DNA of 11,613 nt from Candidatus Competibacteraceae bacterium (GCA_020445005.1 JAGRHM010000536.1:1-11613); one strand, 5' to 3'. Counted from the first letter of the stretch, positions 1-7,293 are shown. Program-made: numbers and translations. The notes: generated from the letters alone by a model not told the origin.

Positions 1-1
1 A

Positions 2-964
2 TACCGCATCGTGACACCGATGTTTATCGGCAATGCGGAGCAAAAAGCGGATAGTGTGCGACCGCCCTCGATCAAGGGCGCGTTGCGTTTCTGGTGGCGC
101 GCGTTGAACTGGGGGCGCTTTCTCCGGGAAGACGGAACTGTGACGGTAGCCCTCAAACATTTGCATCAAAAGGAGGCTTATTTGTTTGGCAGCGCTGCCG
201 ATGAACCGGGTTCCGGACAGGGGCGGTTCTTACTCCGGGTCAGCCACCAACCGCGCATCGCCCTGGAAACCGTCTGGCCACAAAACAATACCGGCAGTGG
301 TTATCTGGGCTATGGACTCATGGCGACTAACGATAAACCGCACCGTGAAGGCTTAAAGGAAGGAACCGATTTCTGCCTGGAGCTACGTTTCAAACCGGGA
401 ACGCCGCCAGCGGACATCGATGCGCTAACGGCAACTTTGCGAACCTGGAGCCTCTTTGGCGGCTTGGGGAGTCGGGCGCGGCGCGGATTTGGTTCGGTGA
501 CGCTGCTGAAACTGAACGATCAGGATGAACGACTGGATCAGTCCGCCTATGAAGCAGCGGCCCGGCGCATTCTGACGACCGCCGCCGAGGTTGAAGCCTT
601 TCCACCCTATACTGCTTTCAACCGCCACGCCCAATTCGGCATTCTGGCAAACGGTCGCGAGGCGCGCGAAACGCATAACCAGGCCGGATTACAGTACAAA
701 AACCACCGTGGCCAGCCGAGCGCTTTGCGCGGCGCGGCCAAAATTCCCTTCGGTTTGCCGTTGCCGCTACAAGGGATTGATCTGGAAAGCCGCCGCGCCA
801 GTCCGTTGTTTTTTCATATTCATGCTCTCCCGGATGGCGGTTTCACGGCCGCCGTGCTGTATCTGCCTGCCGAATTTCACTGTGAACCCCGTCATCAACC
901 GGCGGATCTGGCGGGATTTTACCGTGAAGTAGCTCGCTTTGTGCCTGCAGAGGCCCAGCCATGA
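2..964 (+). CDS. cmr1: Cmr1, type III-B RAMP subunit (5' partial)
   Basis: Cmr1 is a RAMP (Cas7-like) subunit that sits near the head (3' crRNA end) of the Cmr complex with Cmr6 and helps hold crRNA and target RNA. The frame is open to the left edge and reads Tyr-Arg-Ile before VTPMFIGNAEQ, so the true start lies outside the window; the GTG at 11 falls inside the first beta strand and is not the likely start. The visible 320 residues contain the family motif RPPSIKGALRFWWRA near the N-terminus and the glycine-rich RAMP loop GGLGSRARRGFGSV at roughly residues 152-165. The stop overlaps the cmr2 start as ATGA, indicating translational coupling in a cmr1-6 operon. Family assignment is confident from these motifs and gene order; only a short N-terminal stretch, perhaps 10-20 residues, should be missing. 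Confidence 0.95.
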   Translation, partial: YRIVTPMFIGNAEQKADSVRPPSIKGALRFWWRALNWGRFLREDGTVTVALKHLHQKEAYLFGSAADEPGSGQGRFLLRVSHQPRIALETVWPQNNTGSGYLGYGLMATNDKPHREGLKEGTDFCLELRFKPGTPPADIDALTATLRTWSLFGGLGSRARRGFGSVTLLKLNDQDERLDQSAYEAAARRILTTAAEVEAFPPYTAFNRHAQFGILANGREARETHNQAGLQYKNHRGQPSALRGAAKIPFGLPLPLQGIDLESRRASPLFFHIHALPDGGFTAAVLYLPAEFHCEPRHQPADLAGFYREVARFVPAEAQP

Positions 965-2865
965 CCGACCGTACTTTTCACTTCACGCTCGGTCCCGTGC
1001 AGGGCTTTGTGGCCCAGGCCCGGCGCACCCGCGATTTTTGGGCGGGTTCGTTCCTGTTGTCATGGCTGGCCGGCGCAGCCATGCAAACGGTGATCGTTCA
1101 AGATAGAACCATCGTCTTTCCGACCGCTGACCAAGACTATCTCGCCTGGTTACGGGGTGAAAGAAAAGGCAAACGCCCGCGTCAAGGTGGGATTCCCAAC
1201 CGTTTTAAAGTCACTGTGAATGATCAGTTCCAGCCAGCGCTGGTTGAACAGGCGGTGCGCAAGGCGTGGCGGGCGGTTGCCGAGAAAGTCTGGGAAAAAG
1301 ATTTAAAGCGACATTGCGAGCGCTATCCCGACAGTCGGGTGATCTGGGACCGGCAGATTAACGGTTTTTGGGAAATCGCCTGGTGCATCGGTGACGATGA
1401 TTCGCTGCTGGATCGCCGCAAGAACTGGCGAACTCAGATCCCGCCCGCCGAGGCAGGCGTCAAGTGTTCGGTGATGGCCGGCTGGCAGGAGTTGTCCGGT
1501 TTGCCGGCGAAGACATTGGAGACGTTCTGGAAACCGCTACGTCAGGACTGCGGACGTGATTTCGCTGACGATGAAGCGTTATGCGCGATAGCCTTCGTCA
1601 AGCGCCGCTTTCCTCATTATTTCGAGCAGGTTGAGGCAAAAATGCCCGGTGGCTGGACGCTGCATGGTTGGTCGGTGAATCCACGCACGCCTTCGACGCT
1701 CGATCTGGCGGCGGCTCCTTGGTTGGCGCAGGCCGTCCGCCATGAGTCGGAAGCCGCGTTACTACGGTTGCATGAGGCTGCCAAGTCTTTGTTTTCCGAG
1801 GGAGACAGTGGTATTGACCGGCTGCGTTGCGTCAAGGACGCCTACCGGGAGCGCAGTGGCCTGACGCGGTTGAACAGCAGCGCACTGTTCGCTCATGTCC
1901 TCGATAACAAAAAAGAATGTCCTGACCAAACCGCCGTGCGGGAGATGAAAAAAGCGCTTAAGGCCCTGCAACGTCAGGAATCGCCAACGCCGTTTTACGC
2001 CATTTTGTTGATGGATGGCGACAGTCTGGGCGCACTGCTGCGCAATCAGGATCACCAACTGAAAATTCCAAAGGCGCTGGAGCATTTTACCCGTGCGGTT
2101 CCCGACATCGTCGACCGGTACAACGGCTTTCTGATTTACGCGGGTGGTGATGATGTGCTGGCGCTGTTGCCGTTGGAGGATGCGTTGCAATGCGCAGCGG
2201 CAGTGCGCCAAGTCTATCTCGATGCGTTCGGCGCTCAAGGCTTGCAATCCACGATCTCGGCGGCGGTGGAATACGCCCATGTCAAGATGCCGCTGACCCG
2301 AATTCTCGGCGATGCGCACAAGCTGCTGGATGAAGTCGCCAAAGACGAGCGGGGGCGCGACGCTCTTGCCGTGCGTGTGTGGAAACCGGGCGGTAAAGCG
2401 CTGGAATGGGCGATGCCGTGGGAATGGGCGCTGGACGGCGCGGAGGTAAAACTGAGTCAGTTAGCCGCACAATTTGCCCGCGACGATGCCACCGTCAAAG
2501 GCAAGGAAGCCGACCGTTTCAGCAGCAAGTTCTTCTATAAAATCCGCGAGCGCTTCGATTTGCTCAATCCACCGCGTTGCAAATCCGGGCAACCGGAAGA
2601 ATCAGCCATCTTCAACGAAAGTGATGCGTTATCCCTATTGGCAGTGGATTACCTGGCATCTGGGGTCAACGAGGGTCGTGAGCCTAAGCTCAAGATCAAG
2701 GATGCTGAGGAAATCTTACGTCCCCTGTTGCAGCAGTGCCGCCCAGTGACCCGCGATCCTGAAGAACAGGATGAAAACAAGAAGTTTACGTCAAGCCAGC
2801 GGCTGGAAGTAGACGGCGCACTACTGATTCGATTTTTAGCGCATAAAGGAGTGGAACGCTCATGA
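961..2865 (+). CDS. cmr2: Cas10/Cmr2, type III-B large subunit lacking an HD domain
   Basis: This is the large subunit of the type III-B complex. In this family, target RNA binding activates the palm domain, which makes cyclic oligoadenylates from ATP. The protein has 634 residues. It begins directly with the D1 region (FTLGPVQGFVAQARRTRD, residues about 8-25), which in longer homologues follows an HD nuclease domain; I see no HD motif, so this is the HD-less form. The palm carries MDGDSLG (D352, D354) and the catalytic GGDD at residues 395-398 within YAGGDDVLALLP, both intact. Cyclase activity is therefore predicted, while Cas10-type ssDNA cleavage is not. The start overlaps the cmr1 stop by 4 bases and the stop overlaps the cmr3 start in the same way. 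No CARF effector that could sense the product is in the window. Confidence 0.95.
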   Translation: MTDRTFHFTLGPVQGFVAQARRTRDFWAGSFLLSWLAGAAMQTVIVQDRTIVFPTADQDYLAWLRGERKGKRPRQGGIPNRFKVTVNDQFQPALVEQAVRKAWRAVAEKVWEKDLKRHCERYPDSRVIWDRQINGFWEIAWCIGDDDSLLDRRKNWRTQIPPAEAGVKCSVMAGWQELSGLPAKTLETFWKPLRQDCGRDFADDEALCAIAFVKRRFPHYFEQVEAKMPGGWTLHGWSVNPRTPSTLDLAAAPWLAQAVRHESEAALLRLHEAAKSLFSEGDSGIDRLRCVKDAYRERSGLTRLNSSALFAHVLDNKKECPDQTAVREMKKALKALQRQESPTPFYAILLMDGDSLGALLRNQDHQLKIPKALEHFTRAVPDIVDRYNGFLIYAGGDDVLALLPLEDALQCAAAVRQVYLDAFGAQGLQSTISAAVEYAHVKMPLTRILGDAHKLLDEVAKDERGRDALAVRVWKPGGKALEWAMPWEWALDGAEVKLSQLAAQFARDDATVKGKEADRFSSKFFYKIRERFDLLNPPRCKSGQPEESAIFNESDALSLLAVDYLASGVNEGREPKLKIKDAEEILRPLLQQCRPVTRDPEEQDENKKFTSSQRLEVDGALLIRFLAHKGVERS

Positions 2866-4022
2866 ACAATGGCAAGGAATGGCGGTTCGAGTCTTTGGAT
2901 AGCTGGTTTTTCCGCGAGGCGCGGCCATTTAACGTCGCAACAAGCAACGAGTTGAGTAGCGTCTTTCCTCCGCCCGCCCGTGCTGTGGCAGGGGCCGTGC
3001 GCACGCTGATCGGCGAAACGCAGGGTGTGGATTGGGAACGGTTCGCACGGGACGGTGAGTATGCTGAATTAAAGCGCTGGATCGGTGCGTGTGACGATCT
3101 CGGCGATTTGAAAATCACTGGACCTTATCCGTTGTGGGAAGGAAAACGACTGTACCCCGCACCACTGCATCTGTTAGCCAAAGGATCGGAATACGTTTTT
3201 CTGCAACCGGGCGCTCCCGTCGAATGTGATTTGAGCCTGGACTCCCCTCGCTCTCTGGGAGAGGGGCCAGGGGTGAGGGCTAAAAAACTGGTACGCCTGC
3301 CAACGCTGGAAAAGTCGCTGCCCGGTGCAAAACCCCTGGAAAACGCCTGGCTGAATAGCGCTAATTTACAACAGGTTCTATGCAGCCAGTGCCCCGAAAA
3401 AATTATTCGCTCCAGCACATTGTATGACGAAGAACCCCGGCTGGGCATCGCCCGCAACAACGCCAAACGCACCGTCGCCGACGGCTTGCTGTACCAAACT
3501 CGACATCATCGACCACGTCCCGGACTCGGTATTGGCGTCACAGTAAGCGGTATTCCCTCAGAGCAGCATCCAGAACACGGCATCATTCGCTTTGGGGGCG
3601 AAGGCCGACCCAGTGCCGTAACCGTGGATAGTGCGCCGCCAAGGTTGGCGACGCCAATAGCCAATGGCCCTAACGTACTGCTGGTGCTGTTGACGCCTGC
3701 CGATTTCGGCGGTGATGAGTGGTTGCTCCCGGGTTTCAAGCCGGACATGCAAGGCGATGTAAAGGTCTGGCGCGGGCAACTGAATGGCGTTGATTTGGTA
3801 CTGCATTGCGCCGTGTTGGGCAAGGCGGTGCGCGAGGGAGGCTGGGATTTACTCCAGCAACGCCCACGTCCGGTTAGAAGTCTGATTCCGGCGGGCAGCG
3901 TGTACTTCTGCACCGTCCAGGGCAATTACCAAGGCGCTATTGATGCGCTGCACGGTCAGCACATTGGTCACGATACCGCGCTGGGACGGGGCGAGTTGGC
4001 CATCGGCTCTTGGAAATCCTGA
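2862..4022 (+). CDS. cmr3: Cmr3, type III-B Cas5-like RAMP subunit
   Basis: Cmr3 is the Cas5-like RAMP that caps the 5' handle of the crRNA and pairs with Cmr2 at the foot of the complex. It has 386 residues. The N-terminus (LDSWFFREARPF, then SSVFPPPARAVAGAVRTLIGE) is typical of Cmr3, as is EPRLGIARNNAKRTVADGLL at about residues 191-210; the C-terminus has the glycine-rich ALGRGELAIG. The ATG overlaps the cmr2 stop (ATGA), with AAGGAG at 2846-2851 about 10 bases upstream. Oddity: residues about 127-140 (SPRSLGEGPGVRA) are the translation of a GC-rich palindromic repeat at 3241-3280, inserted without breaking the frame and probably forming a surface loop. Confidence 0.93.
   Translation: MNNGKEWRFESLDSWFFREARPFNVATSNELSSVFPPPARAVAGAVRTLIGETQGVDWERFARDGEYAELKRWIGACDDLGDLKITGPYPLWEGKRLYPAPLHLLAKGSEYVFLQPGAPVECDLSLDSPRSLGEGPGVRAKKLVRLPTLEKSLPGAKPLENAWLNSANLQQVLCSQCPEKIIRSSTLYDEEPRLGIARNNAKRTVADGLLYQTRHHRPRPGLGIGVTVSGIPSEQHPEHGIIRFGGEGRPSAVTVDSAPPRLATPIANGPNVLLVLLTPADFGGDEWLLPGFKPDMQGDVKVWRGQLNGVDLVLHCAVLGKAVREGGWDLLQQRPRPVRSLIPAGSVYFCTVQGNYQGAIDALHGQHIGHDTALGRGELAIGSWKS
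3241..3280 (+). repeat. Palindromic repeat unit embedded in frame in cmr3
   Basis: Bases 3244-3249 (CCCCTC) pair with 3261-3266 (GAGGGG), and a GGGGTGAGGGC tail follows. The reverse strand reads as the CCCTCACCCC...CTCTCCC...GAGGGG pattern of a GC-rich dispersed palindrome common in proteobacterial genomes. Translated here it gives SPRSLGEGPGVRA, a peptide I recognise as the usual signature of this repeat when read through in coding sequence. The frame of cmr3 is kept on both sides. Family identity is from pattern recognition, not from a search. Confidence 0.8.
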
Positions 4023-4041
4023 GAATTTTGGAGAGAGAAGA

Positions 4042-4914
4042 ATGAACAACAATACCGCTTTACTCGGCTTGTTGGCCGAAACCTCTATCCATGCCGGTGC
4101 GGGACAAATGGCCGGGGTGATTGACCTGCCCATCCAGCGCGAGGCGCATACCGACTGGCCGGTGGTGTTCGGTTCCGCAGTCAAAGGGGCGTTGCGCACC
4201 CTGGCGGATGAGCAAAAAGCGCCGTGGCTTAACGCCGTATTTGGGCCGGAAACCGCGAATGCCTCTGACCATGCCGGCGCACTACTGGTCAGTGACGCCC
4301 GTTTGTTGTTGCTGCCGGTGCGCTCATTGACCAGTCATTTCAAGTGGGTGACCTGTCCAGCCCTGTTAAAACGCTTTCAGACCGATATGGAGCGCCTGGG
4401 ATTAGGGAATACCGCCTTTGCAGTCCCTGAAGTGACGGATCTGAACCAGGCGCTAACCTCGGAAAGTGCAGCGAATGCCCTGTTCCTGGAAGAGTTCAGA
4501 TTCACGGTGAAGTCCGCCGATTTGGGCGGAGTCATTACGGCGCTGGCCCGGTTGATGGGTCGGGAGGACGCCGCCGCTGCGCTGCAACGGCAACTGGTGG
4601 TCGTGAACGATGACCGGTTCAGTCACCTGGCGCGTTTCGCCACGCCGGTGAATCCGCATGTTTGCATCAACAATCAAACCAAAACCGTCAAGCCGGGGGC
4701 GCTTTGGTACGAGGAAAGCCTGCCCTCTGACACGGTGCTGTATGTGAGCTTGTATGCACAGGCAGCACGGGTAAACGGCGAAACGAAGACTGCTACGGAC
4801 GTGTTGAAGCACATCACGCAGGATTTGTTCGCCCGACCCTATCTGCAACTGGGCGGCAATGAGACGGTCGGCATGGGCTGGTGCAAGGTGACGATTTGCC
4901 GGGAGGAGGGTTGA
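4042..4914 (+). CDS. cmr4: Cmr4, type III-B Cas7-like backbone RNase
   Basis: Cmr4 forms the helical backbone on the crRNA and cuts the bound target RNA at 6-base intervals using a conserved Asp. The product has 290 residues. The N-terminus matches the family closely: ETSIHAGAGQMAGVIDLPIQRE followed by GSAVKGALRTL. By alignment from memory, D28 (in VIDLPIQRE) corresponds to the catalytic Asp26 of Pyrococcus furiosus Cmr4, so cleavage is predicted to be intact. The C-terminal RAMP loop is GGNETVGMGWC. I chose the ATG at 4042 because GGAGAG lies at 4030-4035 and the family N-terminus starts here; the frame is open further upstream (to 3940) but that stretch overlaps cmr3. It is separated from cmr3 by 19 bases and from cmr5 by 3. 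Confidence 0.95.
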   Translation: MNNNTALLGLLAETSIHAGAGQMAGVIDLPIQREAHTDWPVVFGSAVKGALRTLADEQKAPWLNAVFGPETANASDHAGALLVSDARLLLLPVRSLTSHFKWVTCPALLKRFQTDMERLGLGNTAFAVPEVTDLNQALTSESAANALFLEEFRFTVKSADLGGVITALARLMGREDAAAALQRQLVVVNDDRFSHLARFATPVNPHVCINNQTKTVKPGALWYEESLPSDTVLYVSLYAQAARVNGETKTATDVLKHITQDLFARPYLQLGGNETVGMGWCKVTICREEG

Positions 4915-4917
4915 GCG

Positions 4918-5469
4918 ATGCCTAAAAAACACCGCAAAGAACAACGGCAAACAGCACCACAAAGTAAGGTTGAAAAAAAGTCAGCGCCTCTGACACCGCC
5001 TGAGCCAACCACCCCGGCGCCAACGTCGCCACCCCTCCTTAACCAAGAAGGGGAACAAGACACTGTGCTCCCGAACGCCACCTTGCAACAACGCCGCGCG
5101 CACTTCGCTTTACAGCGGATTCGGGCGTTGGCGGACGAGTGGAAAGACGAACTAAAGAAACAAAAGGAATTCAACAGCTACGCCAGCGCCATGCCGTTCA
5201 TGATCCATGCCAATGGCTTGGGGCAAACGGCAGCGTTCTATCGGCGCAAGGGGCCAGATCACACTTATTATCGGCTTTACAAGCTGCTGGGCGACTGGCT
5301 GAGTCAAACGGATCAACCGTTTTCCGGCAAGACGGATCTGCTGGAGGGCGTTACGCAATCGGATATGGATACTTATCTCGCCGCACAGACCGAGGCGATG
5401 TTGTTTCTCGATTGGGTCAAGAAGCTGGCCAGCGCGTTTCTGGCCCGTGAAGAGGAGGCGTCTGTATGA
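4918..5469 (+). CDS. cmr5: Cmr5, type III-B small (Cas11-like) subunit with N-terminal linker extension
   Basis: Cmr5 is the small alpha-helical subunit that stacks along the Cmr4 backbone. It has 183 residues, longer than the roughly 120-150 usual for the family. The helical core starts near residue 59 (LQQRRAHFALQRIRAL) and runs through AMPFMIHANGLGQTAAFYRRK and the C-terminal FLDWVKKLASAFLAREEE. The first 55 or so residues are a Lys/Arg then Pro/Thr-rich low-complexity segment, predicted disordered, part of which (SPPLLNQEGE) is encoded by a hairpin repeat at 5032-5053. The start has a strong GGGAGGAGG at 4901-4909. The stop overlaps cmr6 as ATGA. Assignment rests on the core motifs and on position between cmr4 and cmr6. 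Confidence 0.92.
   Translation: MPKKHRKEQRQTAPQSKVEKKSAPLTPPEPTTPAPTSPPLLNQEGEQDTVLPNATLQQRRAHFALQRIRALADEWKDELKKQKEFNSYASAMPFMIHANGLGQTAAFYRRKGPDHTYYRLYKLLGDWLSQTDQPFSGKTDLLEGVTQSDMDTYLAAQTEAMLFLDWVKKLASAFLAREEEASV
5032..5053 (+). repeat. Hairpin repeat in the cmr5 linker
   Basis: The arms CCCCTCCTT (5032-5040) and AAGAAGGGG (5045-5053) can pair at 8 of 9 positions around the 4-base loop AACC, followed by AACAAG. This resembles the CCCCTCCTT...AAGGAGGGG small palindromes dispersed in many proteobacterial chromosomes. It codes for PPLLNQEGE in the low-complexity N-terminal linker of Cmr5 and does not disturb the frame. The family assignment is tentative because only one copy is visible here. 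Confidence 0.6.
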
Positions 5470-6566
5470 ACCTGCCTCTGTATCGACTTGACGTACCACC
5501 CGTATTGGCGACGGATGGTAACCGGGGACTCTGGTACAGCCGCTTTTTCAACCGCTATGGCGCGGATTGGAAGATTCCCGATGACGGCAAGCGCCAGTGG
5601 GTCAGCGAAAACGCCCGGCTTACGGGTCTGCGTGAAGACCTGCAAGGGCAGGCGTTAAGGCATCTGGCGCTGATCACCGCACTCAGCGGCCGTGGCGCGG
5701 TATTTCAGACCGACTGGCATTTTGCCACTGGCCTGGGCCTGCCGCATCCGGTCGAGAATGGCTTGACCTGGCATCACACTCTGGGCGTTCCCTACCTGGC
5801 CGGCAGTGGCGTGAAAGGATTGGTCAAGGCCTGGGTCGAGGTTTGGGATGAGTCGCTGAACAACGAGGAAAAAGCGCGGCGACTGAACGACTGGTTTGGT
5901 ACGACTGAACAGGCCGGTTGCTTTCGGTTCTTCGATGCATTGCCGGTGGAACCGGTGACGCTGGCGGCTGATGTGATGACCCCGCACATGGATCAGTGGT
6001 ACGAACAAGGTGGAAAGATCGGTGAGCCTTGCCAGGAGCCGCATAGGCGCATTCCTGCCGACTGGCATAGCCCGGTGCCGGTACCGTTTCTGGTGGTGAA
6101 AGAAGCCAAGTTGCTGTTTGGCGTTGCGCCGCGCTGCCCGGAATTTGCCAATGAATTGCCCCAGGTGTTTGCGGCGCTGAAACAGGCGCTGGACTGGCTG
6201 GGGGCGGGCGCTAAAACCGCAGCCGGTTATGGGCGGATGCTGGAATACGAAAGCGCCGTGACAAGCTTGCAGAAGAAAGCGGAACAAGCGGCGGCGCAGG
6301 CTGAGGAGGCAACGCTGAGTCAGGAACAGCGGGCCTTGCGGGCGCTGCAACAGCGATTCAAGGCTGACCAGGAACACAACGTCAAGGAAGCCGGTGGTGA
6401 ATTGATCGACCAGACCAACCGGTTGCTTAAAGACGGTCTGGTGTGGCCGCTAGCGGATCGGGAGGCGTTGGCGAATCTGGCCGAGAAAGTATTCAGCTAT
6501 GTCGGTTGGGGCAGCGGCCCGAGGAAGAAGGAACGTAAGGAAAAAATCGCGGCATTGCGGGAGTGA
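5466..6566 (+). CDS. cmr6: Cmr6, type III-B RAMP subunit
   Basis: Cmr6 is a Cas7-like RAMP that follows the Cmr4 filament and contacts Cmr1 at the head of the complex. It has 366 residues. Recognisable features are NRGLWYSRFFNRY near the N-terminus, the GSGVKGLVKAW helix at residues 113-123 and the glycine-rich RAMP loop GAGAKTAAGYGRM at 246-258. About 105 residues follow this loop, Ala/Glu/Gln/Lys-rich and apparently helical, possibly a coiled coil (QKKAEQAAAQAEEATLSQEQ and onwards). They end in a very basic segment, GPRKKERKEKIAALRE. The ATG overlaps the cmr5 stop with GAGGAGG at 5452-5458. It is the last gene of the operon; the next gene is on the opposite strand 11 bases away. Confidence 0.93.
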   Translation: MNLPLYRLDVPPVLATDGNRGLWYSRFFNRYGADWKIPDDGKRQWVSENARLTGLREDLQGQALRHLALITALSGRGAVFQTDWHFATGLGLPHPVENGLTWHHTLGVPYLAGSGVKGLVKAWVEVWDESLNNEEKARRLNDWFGTTEQAGCFRFFDALPVEPVTLAADVMTPHMDQWYEQGGKIGEPCQEPHRRIPADWHSPVPVPFLVVKEAKLLFGVAPRCPEFANELPQVFAALKQALDWLGAGAKTAAGYGRMLEYESAVTSLQKKAEQAAAQAEEATLSQEQRALRALQQRFKADQEHNVKEAGGELIDQTNRLLKDGLVWPLADREALANLAEKVFSYVGWGSGPRKKERKEKIAALRE

Positions 6567-6597
6567 ATTGCAATGATTTACGGGATATCCGTGCAAT
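6567..6597. terminator. Possible shared stem-loop between converging cmr6 and toxin gene
   Basis: ATTGC (6567-6571) can pair with GCAAT (6593-6597), and inside this ACGG (6580-6583) pairs with CCGT (6589-6592) around the loop GATAT, leaving an 8-base bulge on one side. It starts right after the cmr6 stop and includes the last codons of the toxin gene, so it could end transcription from either side. There is no strong T-run, so this is a weak call. Confidence 0.25.
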
Positions 6598-7003
6598 CCC
6601 AGGGATTGACCGCTGATATTCCTTCAAAGTGCTTGAGATTACGGGTCGCCAAGGTTGCATGGTTTGCTAACACGATGCCGGCAATCAAAGTATCCCGAAT
6701 ATCGACCGGCCGCCCCGCTTTTTGTCTACCGGCTGCCAGCATCGCGGTATGGAGAGCAGCATCGCTATCGAAAGACAGCACACGATTTGCCAAGTCTTCT
6801 TCCAACACACGGATAAGCGCCGCCTCCAAAGTGCGCCGCCGTCGACCATCGGCTAACAGTGACAGACCCAGGCGCGCTTCAAACAGGGTAATACTGGTTA
6901 TCCAGATGGTCTCGGCAGGCTGCTGGTTAAGCCAGCGCACGACAACCGCTTCGGGCTCGTTTTGCATCAATGCAGACAGGACGTTGGTATCCAGGATGAT
7001 CAT
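6578..7003 (-). CDS. vapC: PIN-domain ribonuclease toxin, VapC/FitB-like
   Basis: This is a predicted metal-dependent RNase toxin of a type II toxin-antitoxin system; VapC proteins usually cut tRNA or rRNA, but the target here is unknown. It has 141 residues, normal for the family. The PIN acidic residues are visible: D5 in MIILDTNVLS, E42 in ITLFEARLGL, D104 in DIRDTLIAGIVLA, followed by LATRNLKHF (N122), then the FitB-like ending VNPW. The active site therefore appears complete. The start overlaps the stop of the upstream antitoxin gene by 4 bases, as usual for the module. It converges on cmr6. The FitB subgroup is inferred from the paired antitoxin type and the C-terminal motif. Confidence 0.92.
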   Translation of the reverse strand: MIILDTNVLSALMQNEPEAVVVRWLNQQPAETIWITSITLFEARLGLSLLADGRRRRTLEAALIRVLEEDLANRVLSFDSDAALHTAMLAAGRQKAGRPVDIRDTLIAGIVLANHATLATRNLKHFEGISAVNPWDCTDIP

Positions 7004-7248
7004 GGAGCAAAGTCAATGGGGTAAAGGATTTGCCCATGCAATTCGGGCAGGTCATCAGTCAACCCCGATTGGGCGAAGCGGGCGGCAATGCGTGAACCCA
7101 GACCTTTCTGAAGCGGAATCTCTTCTTTTACTGCATCGTGCAGGATGCGTTGTATTTCTTCTTCCACACTGCAGCCATGCAGAGTTGCACGCTGCCGGAG
7201 ACGTATCTCAACCTCTTCTTGCAAATGGCGAATGGTGACTTGAGCCAT
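7000..7248 (-). CDS. vapB: Ribbon-helix-helix antitoxin, FitA/VapB-like
   Basis: The 82-residue product starts with MAQVTIRHLQEEVEIRLRQR, a beta strand followed by a helix typical of ribbon-helix-helix DNA-binding antitoxins (FitA/Arc type). HGCSVEEEIQRILHDAV completes the fold at about residues 24-40. The tail (GLGSRIAARF, then LPELHG) should wrap the toxin and block its PIN site. Antitoxins of this kind repress their own operon together with the toxin; a candidate operator, GGTAT-TC-ATACC, lies at 7282-7293. The gene precedes and overlaps the toxin gene. A weak G-rich Shine-Dalgarno (GGGG at 7257-7254) lies 5 bases before the start. Confidence 0.9.
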   Translation of the reverse strand: MAQVTIRHLQEEVEIRLRQRATLHGCSVEEEIQRILHDAVKEEIPLQKGLGSRIAARFAQSGLTDDLPELHGQILYPIDFAP

Positions 7249-7281
7249 ATCTACCCCATTAATTCATAAAACCATGATGAG

Positions 7282-7293
7282 GGTATTCATACC
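7282..7293. promoter_or_regulatory. Candidate antitoxin operator (inverted repeat)
   Basis: Perfect 5-base arms GGTAT and ATACC are separated by TC. The site lies 34 bases upstream of the antitoxin start, where an autoregulatory ribbon-helix-helix site is expected, and also in the leader of the divergent cas8b. Function is inferred from position only. Confidence 0.35.

Noticed and set aside
1762..2319. 185-residue open frame on the - strand inside cmr2
   Set aside because: Antisense shadow of the Cas10 palm region, with no domain signature.
3940..4041. Upstream extension of the cmr4 frame
   Set aside because: It lies almost entirely inside cmr3; the family N-terminus and Shine-Dalgarno place the start at 4042.
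5655..6377. 240-residue open frame on the - strand inside cmr6
   Set aside because: Shadow of cmr6; Arg/Gln/His-rich composition typical of antisense frames and no family resemblance.
6573..7238. 221-residue open frame on the + strand opposite the toxin-antitoxin genes
   Set aside because: It is antisense to two well-supported genes, has an atypical low-complexity composition and no recognisable domain.
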